Shown here: positions 9,072 to 18,800 of the stretch, one piece after another | Layout: every line of letters begins with the position of its first letter | Position numbering within the stretch: the stretch's first letter is position 1 | NCBI RefSeq assembly: GCF_001442535.1 | Contig: NZ_CP013141.1 | Location: forward strand, 749,196-813,195 | Source: Lysobacter antibioticus | GTDB taxonomy: Bacteria; Pseudomonadota; Gammaproteobacteria; Xanthomonadales; Xanthomonadaceae | Direction of reading: 5' to 3' | Length of the DNA stretch: 64,000 nucleotides | Position numbers and translations under genes: made by a program | The notes under the pieces: generated by a model | Seen by the model: only the letters and a program-made list of their open reading frames with translations | Databases searched by the model: none | What the model was told of the DNA's origin: nothing

Positions 9072-9905
9072 ATGCCGCATGGCCGTCCGCTTCGTCTCGC
9101 AGTCGCCCTGTTGCTAGGCAGCTCGCTGGTGTTCGGCGCCGCTTGCGCGCCCACCTCTTCTACCCGACCCGACGCCGCCCCCATGTCCGACACCAGAGCG
9201 CACGGCCATTTCGTTTCGCGCGAACTCGAACGCGATGGCATCGTCCATCGCTATCAAGTGTTCCTGCCATCGCGCCGCGCCGGCGGCGAACGGCCGGCCT
9301 TGATCATGTTCCTGCACGGCTCGGGCGAGCGCGGCGACGACAATCGCAAGCAGGTAGAGGTCGGGCTCGGGCCGGTGGTCCGCTCGCGGCTCGACGAATT
9401 TCCCGCGATCGTCGTGTTCCCGCAGATGCATTCGGACCAGGCCGACCTCGAACGCTTCGGCGACACCGCCTTCGCGATCCTCGACGCGGTGCAGGCCGAA
9501 TTCGGCGGCGACCCGCAGCGGGTGTTGCTGACCGGCCTGTCGCTCGGCGGCTATGCCAGCTTCGAGCTGGCCCTGATGCAACCGGAGCGCTTCGCCGCGG
9601 TGGTGCCGATCTGCGGCGGCTTCGACCCGCCGGAAGCGCAGTTCGTCGCGCGCCGCAAAGCGCTGGGCGGCGTGTCCAGCCACGACGAAGCCGCGCGGAA
9701 ACTGCGCGGCATTCCGTTCTGGGTCTTCCACGGCGCGAAAGACGACGTGGTGTCGGTGGAAAACTCGCGCCAGATGGTCGACGCCTTGAAGCGCGCCGGC
9801 GCCGAGGTGCGCTATACCGAATTCCCGGAAGCGAACCACAACAGCTGGGACCCGGCCTACGCGACCGCGGCGCTGTGGCCGTGGTTGTTCGCGCAGCAGA
9901 AGTGA
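9072..9905 (+). CDS. Lipoprotein alpha/beta hydrolase (esterase/depolymerase-like)
   Basis: A 277-residue predicted lipoprotein with an acylated cysteine near residue 25 (FGAAC). The hydrolase fold shows an oxyanion-hole segment FLHGSGERGDD, nucleophile Ser157 in GLSLGG, an acid at Asp224 or Asp225 in HGAKDD, and His256 in ANHNSW. This pattern matches the family that includes LpqC-type and polyhydroxybutyrate depolymerase-like esterases. It probably acts at the outer membrane or in the periplasm; the substrate is unknown. A TATAGT hexamer lies 12 bases before the ATG. Confidence 0.85.
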   Translation: MPHGRPLRLAVALLLGSSLVFGAACAPTSSTRPDAAPMSDTRAHGHFVSRELERDGIVHRYQVFLPSRRAGGERPALIMFLHGSGERGDDNRKQVEVGLGPVVRSRLDEFPAIVVFPQMHSDQADLERFGDTAFAILDAVQAEFGGDPQRVLLTGLSLGGYASFELALMQPERFAAVVPICGGFDPPEAQFVARRKALGGVSSHDEAARKLRGIPFWVFHGAKDDVVSVENSRQMVDALKRAGAEVRYTEFPEANHNSWDPAYATAALWPWLFAQQK

Positions 9906-9910
9906 GGGGA

Positions 9911-10098
9911 AAGCAAATCCCCCAGCCCCTTTTCCAAAAGGGGGGAATCTTCGGGGTGGTCGTGTCGCGGTCGTAGATCAAGGTTCTCGACGCATTGCAG
10001 CGTCTCCGGAACCGTCACGCGACGAATCCTGTCACCCTACGAAAACCCCGATATGGGTTCCCCCTTTGAAAAAGGGGGGCCAAGGGGGATTTGCCCTT
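9911..10098. repeat. Palindromic dispersed element with inverted ends
   Basis: The gap between the hydrolase and the phnA-like gene is bounded by two inverted copies of the CAAATCCCCC / GGGGGATTTG motif, each next to an internal CCCCTTTTNNAAAAGGGG palindrome (about 9911-9950 and 10056-10098). The layout resembles a small non-autonomous element of about 190 bases. It sits between convergent genes, where it may also act as a terminator. Confidence 0.55.
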
Positions 10099-10132
10099 GC
10101 CCCTTGCGCCAGCTTTTACCCAGCAGCCCCGC

Positions 10133-10345
10133 TCAAGCCTTCTTCAAGAACTCGGTCTTCAGCACGAGTCCCTTGACCTTGTCGACGTTGCACTCGATCT
10201 CGCCTTCCTCGTCGGTCAGGCGGATGTTCTTGCACAAGGTGCCGCGCTTGAGGGTCACCGAGGTGCCCTTCACTTTCAGGTCTTTGATGAGCAGCACCGA
10301 GTCGCCGTCGGCGAGCGGGGTGCCATTGCTGTCTTTCACGATCAT
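10133..10345 (-). CDS. PhnA/YjdM-family protein (C-terminal domain only)
   Basis: A 70-residue protein equal to the C-terminal PhnA domain (VKDSNGTPLADGDSVLLIKD and the rest of the small beta barrel). The N-terminal zinc ribbon of full-length PhnA/YjdM is absent. Despite the name, members are not shown to break phosphonates. The ATG at 10345 gives the usual start of this short family. An alternative ATG at 10393 overlaps the pyrB stop and has an AAGGGC site upstream, adding 16 residues; it cannot be excluded and would couple the gene to pyrB. Confidence 0.8.
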   Translation of the reverse strand: MIVKDSNGTPLADGDSVLLIKDLKVKGTSVTLKRGTLCKNIRLTDEEGEIECNVDKVKGLVLKTEFLKKA

Positions 10346-10392
10346 CTCGATATCCGGTAAACGGCCGCGCCCCAACGGCGCGGCGAAAAACA

Positions 10393-11328
10393 TCAGCCCT
10401 TGAGCAGGGCCTCGAGCACCGCCATGCGCACCGCGACGCCATTGGCGACCTGGGTCAGGATCAGCGATTGCGGACCGTCGGCGACTTCGTCGGTGATCTC
10501 GACGCCGCGGTTCATGGGCCCCGGATGCATCACCACCGCATCGGCCGCCGCGCGCTTCAGGCGCGCCGCGCTCAAACCGTAGTCGCGGTGGTAGTCCTGC
10601 AAGGAACTGACCAGGCCTTCTTCCATGCGCTCGCGTTGCAGGCGCAGCATCATCACCGCGTCGACGCCGTCGAGCGCGGCATCGAAGTCCTGGGTCACGG
10701 TGCAGCCATCGAGGGTGCCGTCGTCGGGCAGCAACGAAGCCGGTCCGCAGACGCGGATCTCGCCCATGCCGAGCGTGCGCAGGGCTTGCAGGTCCGAGCG
10801 CGCGACGCGCGAATGCTTGACGTCGCCGATCATCGCCACGCGCAGGCCCGAGAAATCGCGGCCCTTGGCCTGGCGCAGGCTGAGCATGTCGAGCAGGCCC
10901 TGGGTCGGATGCGCGCTGCGGCCGTCGCCGGCGTTGACCAGGCAGGTGCCTTCGCGCGCCTGCGCGGCCAGCGCGGCAACCGCGCCGTCTTCGCGATGGC
11001 GGACGATGAAGCCGCGCGTGCCCATGGCTTCGATGTTCTTGAGCGTGTCGAGCGCGGTCTCGCCCTTGCTCGTCGACGAGGTCGAGGCATCGAAATTCAA
11101 CACGTGCGCGCCCAGTTGCTGGGCGGCGAGCTGAAAGCTCAAGCGGGTGCGCGTGGAGGGTTCGAAGAACAGCGTGCAGACCGCGATGCCGTCGAGCGCG
11201 CGGCGATCGTAATGGCCCTCGGCGAAGGCCTGGGCGCGGATCAACAGGGCTTCGAGCATCTCGCGCGAAGCGTCGGCCAGGCTCAGCAGATGGCGCGAGC
11301 CGGCGACGATGGAAACGGGGGCGTTCAT
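10393..11328 (-). CDS. pyrB: Aspartate carbamoyltransferase catalytic subunit
   Basis: A 311-residue ATCase catalytic chain, the committed step of pyrimidine synthesis. The carbamoyl-phosphate motif STRTR is at residues 58-62, and HPTQGLLDML marks the second active-site loop. The ATG at 11328 overlaps the ruvX stop as ATGA, so the upstream part of the longer open frame is discarded. It forms a unit with algH and ruvX, as in Pseudomonas and xanthomonads. No pyrI or pyrC-like partner is adjacent. Confidence 0.95.
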   Translation of the reverse strand: MNAPVSIVAGSRHLLSLADASREMLEALLIRAQAFAEGHYDRRALDGIAVCTLFFEPSTRTRLSFQLAAQQLGAHVLNFDASTSSTSKGETALDTLKNIEAMGTRGFIVRHREDGAVAALAAQAREGTCLVNAGDGRSAHPTQGLLDMLSLRQAKGRDFSGLRVAMIGDVKHSRVARSDLQALRTLGMGEIRVCGPASLLPDDGTLDGCTVTQDFDAALDGVDAVMMLRLQRERMEEGLVSSLQDYHRDYGLSAARLKRAAADAVVMHPGPMNRGVEITDEVADGPQSLILTQVANGVAVRMAVLEALLKG

Positions 11329-11819
11329 ATGTGCGGAAGCTCGTCGATATCGGTTGCGTCGTCGGGTGAGGCCAGCCAGCGTTCGACGATCACCGCCGCG
11401 GCCACCGCATCCAGCGCCTCGGCATCGCGGCGGCGCTTGCGGCCTTCGGCGCGGTCGGCGGCGAAACGGTGCGCGGCCTCGATCGAGCTGGAACGCTCGT
11501 CGACCAGCACCACCGGAAGTTTGTAGCGCACCCGCAGTTGCCGGGCGAACTCGATCGCGCGCGTGCGCGCCGGCTGATCGTTGCCATCCAGGGTCATGGG
11601 GTCGCCGACGATGAAACCGTCCGGGCGCCACTCTTTGTGCAGACGGTCGATGGTGCCCCAGTCGGGACCGGCGCCGTGCACGTCGATGACCGCCAACGCA
11701 CGGGCGCCGTAGCCGAAGGCGCTGCCGACGGCGACGCCGATGCGGCGCGAACCCACGTCGAACCCAAGCACGGTGCCGTCGCGGCGGATGCTGACAGGCT
11801 TGCTCGCCACCGAACTCAT
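11325..11819 (-). CDS. ruvX: Holliday junction resolvase-like RuvX (YqgF)
   Basis: A 164-residue YqgF-family RNase H-fold protein. The acidic motif [12 protein letters not shown], the GDPMTLDGN loop and the VDERSSS segment carry the expected active-site positions. Family members take part in 16S rRNA 5' maturation. The start at 11819 and the stop at 11325 overlap algH and pyrB respectively by ATGA, so the three genes are probably translated from one message. Confidence 0.94.
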   Translation of the reverse strand: MSSVASKPVSIRRDGTVLGFDVGSRRIGVAVGSAFGYGARALAVIDVHGAGPDWGTIDRLHKEWRPDGFIVGDPMTLDGNDQPARTRAIEFARQLRVRYKLPVVLVDERSSSIEAAHRFAADRAEGRKRRRDAEALDAVAAAVIVERWLASPDDATDIDELPHI

Positions 11820-12382
11820 GCGTGACCGGCGTAGTCGGCCAGGTGGGCGAAATCGACGCCGATGCGCCCCGCCGCCGCCTGCCAGCGCACATCGAGCGGC
11901 AGCTCGAACAGCAGCTCGGCGTCGGCCGGCGCGGTCAGCCAGTCGTTCTCGGTGATCTCGTGTTCGAGCTGGCCCGAACCCCAGCCGGCGCAGCCCAGCG
12001 CGACGATGGCATTGTCCGGGCCTTCGCCCTTGGCCATCGCTTCGAGGATGTCGCGCGAGGTGGTCAGGAACAGGTCGTTGCCGATCACCAGGGTCGAGTC
12101 CCAGCGGGTGCCGCCGTCGTGCAGCACGAAGCCGCGTTCGGGATGGACCGGGCCGCCGGCCAGCACGACCTGCGAACGCAGCGATTCGTCGCCGCCGTCC
12201 ACGCCCATCTGCCCGAACACTTCGCCGAGCGTGTATTCGGAAGGGCGGTTCACCACGATGCCCATCGCACCGTCGTCGTCGTGCTGGCAGATCAGCGCCA
12301 CGCTGCGGGAGAAATTGGTATCGGCCAGCGCGGACAGCGCGATCAGGACCTGATTGGCGAGGGGTGTGGGCATCACGGACAT
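11816..12382 (-). CDS. algH: YqgE/AlgH family protein (UPF0301)
   Basis: A 188-residue member of UPF0301. Typical motifs are [19 protein letters not shown] and the C-terminal [11 protein letters not shown]. In Pseudomonas the gene was linked to alginate regulation, but the biochemical function remains unknown. It is the first gene of the algH-ruvX-pyrB unit and is divergent from tag across a 202-base gap that shows no other gene. Confidence 0.93.
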   Translation of the reverse strand: MSVMPTPLANQVLIALSALADTNFSRSVALICQHDDDGAMGIVVNRPSEYTLGEVFGQMGVDGGDESLRSQVVLAGGPVHPERGFVLHDGGTRWDSTLVIGNDLFLTTSRDILEAMAKGEGPDNAIVALGCAGWGSGQLEHEITENDWLTAPADAELLFELPLDVRWQAAAGRIGVDFAHLADYAGHA

Positions 12383-12584
12383 GGCCCCATTCTAACCGCC
12401 CCGGCGCGAATTCGGACCCGAAAACGCGCGGTCCACGGCCGCCCCCGAGGGCCTGCGTCCCGAATCCAGGACATGTCCCGGCCCGCATACGGCGCGCACC
12501 CGGCCATACGGTCCGCGGTCCCATCCCCCTGGATTCCCCCGGGCCCGCGCACCACAATCCAGATCCGCATCCCACGAGGTTCCC

Positions 12585-13295
12585 ATGTCGGGCTATTGCG
12601 ACATCGCACCGGGCCATCCGGTCCACGGCCACTACCACGATCACGAATACGGCTATGCGCGGCGCGAGGAAGCCGAGCTGTTCGAGCGCCTGATCCTGGA
12701 AATCAACCAGGCCGGCCTGAGCTGGGAAACCATCCTGCGCAAGCGCGACGGCTTCCGCCGCGCCTACGGCGGTTTCGACGTCGACACCGTCGCCGGCTAC
12801 GGCGAGAACGAGCGCCTGCGCTTGCTCGAAGACGCCGGCATCATCCGCAACCGGCTCAAGGTGGACGCCGCGATCCACAACGCCCAGGTCGTTCAGGGTC
12901 TGCGCAAGAGCCACGGCGGCTTCGCCGAATGGCTCGACGCCCACCTGCTGTTGGACGGCCGGCCGCGCGACAAGGCCGCCTGGATCAAGCTGTTCAAGCA
13001 GACTTTCCGCTTCACCGGCGGCGAGATCACCAACGAGTTCCTGATGAGCCTGGGCTACCTGCCCGGGGCGCATCGCCAGGACTGCCCGGCCTACCGGTGC
13101 ATCGAACAGCAAGGGCCGTATTGGCAGCGAGCGCAGGCCCTGGCCGCGGCGTCCGCCCCCGCGCCGGCTGCGAACAAGGCCGTTGCGGCGAAGACCGCAA
13201 AGAAGGCTGCTGCGACGAAGACCGCAAACAAGGCCGTGAAGAAGGCAGCGGGCAAGCCGGCGGCTCGCAAGCCAGCGGCCCGTAAGCCGCGCTAA
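12585..13295 (+). CDS. tag: DNA-3-methyladenine glycosylase I with a basic tail
   Basis: A 236-residue Tag-family glycosylase that removes N3-methyladenine. Zinc ligands are predicted at Cys5 and His18 and in the C-terminal HRQDC (His-x3-Cys); the catalytic-site segment QAGLSWETIL is intact. After about residue 190 the protein gains an unusual tail of about 45 residues made of Ala, Lys, Pro and Thr (AAKTAKKAAATKTANKA and KPAARKPAARKPR), like histone H1 or AlgP-type tails. This should raise nonspecific DNA affinity; the standard enzyme ends before it. Confidence 0.93.
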   Translation: MSGYCDIAPGHPVHGHYHDHEYGYARREEAELFERLILEINQAGLSWETILRKRDGFRRAYGGFDVDTVAGYGENERLRLLEDAGIIRNRLKVDAAIHNAQVVQGLRKSHGGFAEWLDAHLLLDGRPRDKAAWIKLFKQTFRFTGGEITNEFLMSLGYLPGAHRQDCPAYRCIEQQGPYWQRAQALAAASAPAPAANKAVAAKTAKKAAATKTANKAVKKAAGKPAARKPAARKPR

Positions 13296-13325
13296 GCACC
13301 CGAAACTGAACATCACGGACGCGCC

Positions 13326-13415
13326 GGATCTGGCTTATCCGGATCTGGCTTATCCGGATCCGCCCTATCCGGGTCTGGCTTATCCGGATCCGCCCAAGCC
13401 GGATCCGCCTTCGCA
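13326..13415. repeat. 15-bp tandem minisatellite
   Basis: Five consecutive 15-base units based on GGATCTGGCTTATCC run from 13326 to 13400, followed by a partial unit. Units 1 and 2 are identical; units 3 and 5 share the variant GGATCCGCCC. The array fills most of the 170 bases between tag and the DUF4153 gene. There is no spacer, so it is not a CRISPR. Confidence 0.9.
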
Positions 13416-13466
13416 AGCGGCTCCGACGCAATCGCGATCATCCAGGCCATCGATCAAGGACAGAAC

Positions 13467-15263
13467 ATGAGCACGGCCCCGGCACTGCCCCGCTCCACCC
13501 GCGGCTTCATCGTCGCCGTCGCCCTGCTGCAGGGGCTGTTGCTGTATCTGGCCCGCAGCGGCCACGTCCTCGATGGCCACAGCACGCAAATCGGCTGGTA
13601 CGCCCTGGTGCTGTCGGTGCCGAGCGCGATGATCCTGTCGGTGCAGGCATTGCGCGACCGCCGCTTCTGGGAGCAAAGCCTCGGCCTGGCTGCGATCTAT
13701 GCCGCGCTGGCCGCGTGGGCCGGCTGGAGCGCCACCGGCGCGCCGCAGATCAAGGCCGGCGCGGTGCTGTGGCCGTTCGCCGCGAGCGTAGCGATCGCCT
13801 TGTTCATCGCCCTGCCCTACCTGCAATGCCGCATCCAGCATCGGCGCTGGAGCGCGCCTTACCCGGACCTGTTCGAGTACGGCTGGCAGAACGCGCTGAC
13901 CCTGATCCTGACCGGCGTGTTCGTCGGCATCAGCTGGGGCGTGCTGGCCCTGTGCACGGTATTGTTCAAGCTGATCGGCATCGAGTTCTTCGGCGACCTG
14001 TTCTCGGACCCGCGTTTCGCCTATCTCGCCACCGGCACCATGGTCGGCCTGGGCATCCTGGTCGGACGCACCCAGCAGCGGCCGGTGCAGGTCGCGCGCC
14101 AGATCCTGTTCGCGATCTTCAAGGGCCTGCTACCGCTGCTGTCGCTGATCGCAGTGGTGTTCGTCCTCAGCCTGCCCTTCACCGGGCTCGACGCACTCTG
14201 GCGCACGCGCTCGGCGACGCTGATCCTGATGTGCCTGATCGCCCTGCTGGTGCTGTTCGTCAACGCCGTCTATCAGGACGGCGAAGGCGAACCGCCCTAC
14301 CCGCTGTGGCTGCGGCGCATCGTCGAAGCCGCCCTGCTGAGCCTGCCGGTATACGCATCCCTGGGCTTGTATGCCTTGGGCCTGCGCATCGTCCAGCACG
14401 GCTGGACCGGCGACCGTTTCTGGGCCCTGGTCGCCTCGCTGCTGCTCAGCGGCTATGCCTTCGGCTACGCCTGGGCCGCGCTGCGGCCACGCCAAGGCTG
14501 GTTGCGCCCGTTGATGCGGGTCAACGTGATCGTCTCGTTGGCCGCGCTGGCATTCGCCGTCGCCGCCAACTCCTGGCTGCTCGACCCGCATCGGCTCAGC
14601 GTCGGCGACCAGTTCGCACGCCTGCGCGACGGCCGCGTCGCCGCGGAAGACTTCGACCTCAAGCACCTGCGCTTCGATAGCGGCCGCCGCGGCTACGAAG
14701 CCTTGCTCGCCCTGCGCACAGATCCCAAGTTCGCCGCCGCCGCGGAGAAAGCCGAGCTCGAACGCGTGATCGCGCTGAAAGACCCCTGGGTTTACGACTC
14801 CGAACACCCCGACAAGCTGCCGAAGACCCTCACCGCGCTACGCCAGCGCATCAAGTCCGCGCCGGGTGCCGACGCACCGGACCCGACCTGGCTGCAGGTC
14901 GTGCTCGACCGAAAGCTATCCACGCCCGACTGCCTTGACGAACACTCCGAATGCCTGCTGCTCACCCCAGATCTCGATCGCGATGGCCGCAACGACTACC
15001 TGCTGTGCAGCACCCAAAAGTACAGTGCCAGATGTTTCGTTTACGCCCTTGAGCATGGAACCTGGATCAAGATCGGCGACAGCCATGTGGGCGCTGAGTT
15101 CGACGCTATCGAATCGGCCCTGCGCAAAGGCGACGTCCGCCCGGTGCCCCGTCGCTGGGCCGACTATCAGTTCGGCGAGGGCGGCGAGGTGATTCGGCTG
15201 GAGCTTGAGCGGGTGGAGCGGGTGAAGGCGGCTGAGCCGGCCGAGACTGAGAAATCTAAGTAG
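13467..15263 (+). CDS. DUF4153 multi-pass membrane protein
   Basis: A 598-residue membrane protein with about ten to twelve hydrophobic segments between residues 12 and 375, matching DUF4153. The C-terminal 200 residues are soluble and include CLLLTPDLDRDGRNDYLLC, which looks like the calcium-binding FG-GAP type loop (DLDRDGRND) flanked by cysteines. DUF4153 has no assigned function. An AAGGACAG site precedes the ATG. A degenerate copy of the CGGCGCAAGCCG repeat follows at about 15293-15317. Confidence 0.85.
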   Translation: MSTAPALPRSTRGFIVAVALLQGLLLYLARSGHVLDGHSTQIGWYALVLSVPSAMILSVQALRDRRFWEQSLGLAAIYAALAAWAGWSATGAPQIKAGAVLWPFAASVAIALFIALPYLQCRIQHRRWSAPYPDLFEYGWQNALTLILTGVFVGISWGVLALCTVLFKLIGIEFFGDLFSDPRFAYLATGTMVGLGILVGRTQQRPVQVARQILFAIFKGLLPLLSLIAVVFVLSLPFTGLDALWRTRSATLILMCLIALLVLFVNAVYQDGEGEPPYPLWLRRIVEAALLSLPVYASLGLYALGLRIVQHGWTGDRFWALVASLLLSGYAFGYAWAALRPRQGWLRPLMRVNVIVSLAALAFAVAANSWLLDPHRLSVGDQFARLRDGRVAAEDFDLKHLRFDSGRRGYEALLALRTDPKFAAAAEKAELERVIALKDPWVYDSEHPDKLPKTLTALRQRIKSAPGADAPDPTWLQVVLDRKLSTPDCLDEHSECLLLTPDLDRDGRNDYLLCSTQKYSARCFVYALEHGTWIKIGDSHVGAEFDAIESALRKGDVRPVPRRWADYQFGEGGEVIRLELERVERVKAAEPAETEKSK

Positions 15264-15292
15264 CCAAAACTGCACCTGATCGCCGCCCCCTT

Positions 15293-15317
15293 TTAGGAAC
15301 GGCGCAAGCCGTAACCC
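15293..15317. repeat. Degenerate copy of the AGGAGCGGCGCAAGCC repeat
   Basis: The sequence TAGGAACGGCGCAAGCC differs by one base from the core of the repeat found at 25685-25752, 52350 and 61592. It lies between convergent genes. No other feature is seen between 15264 and 15453. Confidence 0.55.
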
Positions 15318-15453
15318 ATCTTCGCGATTAGCGACAGTTCCGACCTCTAACGAGGCGGAACCAAAGCTGTGCGCCCCATGCTGATAGAGCCAGCTCACCA
15401 AGCCTATTTGCTTCACCGTCTAGGAACATCAAGCCAGCCCGAGCGAGGAGCCT

Positions 15454-15855
15454 TCACAGCCCCCGAGCGCACGCATCGCGCCACCGAAAATAGATATCGG
15501 TCGGAAACAGCTTGCTGAGCTCGGGCACCCTCGCCGCCGGGACGAGGCCATTGCAGCCACGATATTTCACTTCCACGAGGACATGCTGCACCGAGCCTAC
15601 GGACTCAGTGAGCACCAGACGTCCTCTTCTTCTTTGCCAGGTGCCTGTCTGCTGGTTCTTAGGGCAGATATCGCAGTTCTCAGAAGACACGTATGTGCCG
15701 TCCTTGTGCAGATCAAAGGAGCTGGTAACCCCTATTCCCCTCACCCAGACCTCGCCGCGCGCCTCCGTTTCGCCACGCCCCTCCGTTTCCATCGAACAAG
15801 ATGCAATCGAAAGCAACAAAGACACGCCAAGGCATCGAAGAATCTGAAGACTCAT
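15454..15855 (-). CDS. Small lipoprotein, candidate immunity partner of the RHS protein
   Basis: A 133-residue predicted lipoprotein beginning MSLQILRCLGVSLLLSIASC; the acylated cysteine would be Cys20 and the following Ser suggests outer-membrane sorting. The mature part looks like a short beta barrel or sandwich (FDLHKDGTYVSS, GTWQRRRGRLVL) with four further cysteines. A GGAGG ribosome site precedes the ATG at 15855. It starts 11 bases after the stop of the RHS gene on the same strand. That position and its envelope location are those of immunity proteins; the role is inferred from context only and I do not recognise the family. Confidence 0.75.
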   Translation of the reverse strand: MSLQILRCLGVSLLLSIASCSMETEGRGETEARGEVWVRGIGVTSSFDLHKDGTYVSSENCDICPKNQQTGTWQRRRGRLVLTESVGSVQHVLVEVKYRGCNGLVPAARVPELSKLFPTDIYFRWRDACARGL

Positions 15856-15866
15856 GTCACCCTCCG

Positions 15867-18800
15867 TCAATGTTTTCCATAGCTCCCATTCGCAATCGAG
15901 GGAATCCTGTTAGCGGTATCCCGGATCGCCCGGAGAATAACCCTCCTACATTTTTCATCGCACCTATCAAGCTGCCTAAGCTTGGCAGCGAGGCAACGCA
16001 ATTCAGCGGCATGCGCCGAAAACTCACTGAGCATTCTTTGCGCGGTATCGTCATCAGCAAGATACCTCACATCACCGTGACCCGACTCCCAAAAATTCTC
16101 CGTGCATATACTTGGAGAGAGACCTCGAGCAGTCTTGATGTGCGAGCTTTCATGGGCAAGAACACAGTCTCTTATCGGACCTGGGCATTCGCCATAAGCC
16201 CATGCAAGAGTCCTTTCGTTAACAATAGGAAGCAGTTCCCCTCCCTTACACGCAACCCATCCAAGCACATCATCTCCTGTTACAAACCCGGGGCCCAATG
16301 CGGGGCTCAAACCGTAAAGATCCCACTTTGAAAGCGGGGAAGAATCTGAATAGGCATAAGTAGCAACACCACCTTTCAGACCGATAGGATCACTCTGAGA
16401 ATACCTACCTACCGCTGAATCATAATCACGGAAATAGTTATAACTCATCCCACTTACAGCGTCATGAAGCTGCCCTGGAAATCTCATATCCAGCACGAAA
16501 GCGATTCCATCTTGATCAGGGTCTTGATTCGGTGACCCGCTGCCGAACGCCTCACCTTTTATATCCCAATTCCATACAGCCACATTCCGGACCGCATCTA
16601 TGACGACCCGCGGCGTCGCCAAATGATCTGGCTCGATGTAATGAAGCGCATTGTTTCCGACAAACAAACCAACAGGAAGATGGTCCATCCAAACGACTTG
16701 CTGAACCAGATTCCCATTGCCGTCGTACTCTCCTAACCGCCTGCCAGACTCATCATAAATAGAAAAGGAGTTCCCGCTTTCTGTCTGTTTACGAACCAGC
16801 TCGCCGCGACCATTATAGAAATAGGTCTTCAGCAACGTCGGACCTTGTTTGAGCTCACTGCTTCGACCCGCATCGTTATAGACGAAGGTTTTGCCATCGA
16901 CTTGCGTGGCATTGCCGCTTGCATCGTAGCTACGAGAACTGCCCGAGTTTGCGTGAATCAATCGATGACTATCGGCCGGATAGGTGTATGTGTGAGCACC
17001 TCCGGCGTTCGCGAAACTCAGACGATTGCCTGTCGCATCATAGGTATAGCTCTCAATCGCTTCATTCGTAGGCCCGTCGCGAAGGTGGGTCAGACGGTTT
17101 AGCGCATCGTAGCTATAGGCCAGCAGCGGATTCGCTGTACCTGCGGGAGTCAGTTTATTGATATTGCTGACAGCATCGAAACCGAGACCGAAAGACAGAC
17201 CACCGGGTGCGGGATCAGAGACCGCGGCAGGGCGATAGTCAAGATCGAGCGGGCGCGCCATGACCCGCCCATTGCCATAGGTCCAACCCACAGCGGGACC
17301 GAATGCCTGATAGCTCACTTGGCTTAACAACATCTCGGCTACCCCCCCGGCACCGCCCTTGGCATCGATCCGGCTAATGCGCCCCTGCACATCGCGTCGA
17401 TACTCAACCGTCGCACCGTTGGGGTATGTGATGCGGCTTAATTGCCCAGCCAAATCGTAGGCGTATTGCAAGGTAAATACCTTGCCGTTCGTAGTCTGGA
17501 CTTTACGCACTGTGTGACCGAAGCGATCGTAGCAATATTGCGTACTCCCGCTGAAGTCGGCCATCAAAGTCAAACGCCCTTGAGTGAAATTTTCGCCTGC
17601 AGGGCAAACGGCCGGCACACTGTCGTAGACATAGGCCTCATTAAGGCCGCTAGTCGGATAGCTGACGGCGACTAAGCGATTGAGTGCGTCGTAGCTATAG
17701 GTGCGCTCGACACCACGCGCATCCGTATCGCCCTTGAGGTTACCGGCACTGTCATACAAGAAAGTGCTGACACCCGTGTCCGGGCTCGATAGGCGGACTT
17801 TATCGCCAAATCCGTTGTACCCGTATGCCGTCTTCAGGCCCTTCGGATCACTAACCTCAGTTAGACGATCAAGCGCATCGTGTTTGAACTCGCTCTTGGC
17901 ATTGATGCCGCCGACGTCCTGCAGGGTCTTGGCCAAGCGATCGAGCGGATCGTAGTCGTTGTCGGTCTTGCGGCCGAGCGCATCGGTGGTGACGTCGCCG
18001 TTGCCGTTGGCGTCATAGCTGAAGCCGGTCGGGTGACCCTCCGCGGTCTTCGCCGTCTTGAGTTGGCCTAACTGGTTATAGACCCGTGACAGGGTACGCA
18101 TCAGCGCCCCGTTGCTGTCGTTCGTGTCTTCCTTGGTCCGGTTGCCGGCGTTATCGAGCGTGTAGTGAATGCGGTTGCCGGCGTTGTCGTAGATGTCGGT
18201 CAGGCGATGTGCCGCGTCGTATTCGTAGCGCACGAACATGCCGTCGGGCTGGATGACCTTCTTGATCTGGCCAGTCAGGTCGTACTCCATGCGAGTGATC
18301 GCATCATCGGCTTCCGAGCCGTTATTGGTGCCGCGCACCTTGCGTGCCGCCAGCCAACCGCGCGGGGTGTATTCCAGATCGGTCACGACGCCGTTGGCGT
18401 CCTTGCTCGACAGCGCTCGGCCGGCGACGTCGTAACGCAGAAACTCGGTGGCGTGGCCGAGCGCGTCGGTGATCTTCCACAGGTCGCCCTTGCGGTAGGC
18501 GCAGGTTGCAGGCGATGCGGCGCAGGCCGGGTCGTCGCTGGCGTAGTACGAATAACTGGATACGTCGGCCACATCGGTCCGCGGCCCGTCGACGGCCTTG
18601 ACCGCGCCGAGCACCGGGCAGTTTCCGCCCGCGGCGACATCGGCCGCCTCGCAATAGGTCGTAGTCGTGGTGCGCTCGGCATTGGTGACCGGATCGACCT
18701 GGGTCGAGGTCACGACTTGGCCGCGGTCGTTGTGGGTCCACTTGGATTTGGCGATCAGGGCATCCGTGTTATTGAGCGTGCGCCTTTCGGTGGGCCGCGA

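Noticed and set aside
13326-13415. The 15-bp tandem array considered as a CRISPR
   Set aside because: Units are contiguous with no spacers, too short, and no cas gene is present.
15801-16331. A 176-codon open frame on the plus strand across the RHS tip, considered as an alternative immunity or antisense gene
   Set aside because: It overlaps the RHS tip and the lipoprotein start, lacks a ribosome site and has no recognisable fold; the minus-strand genes explain the region.
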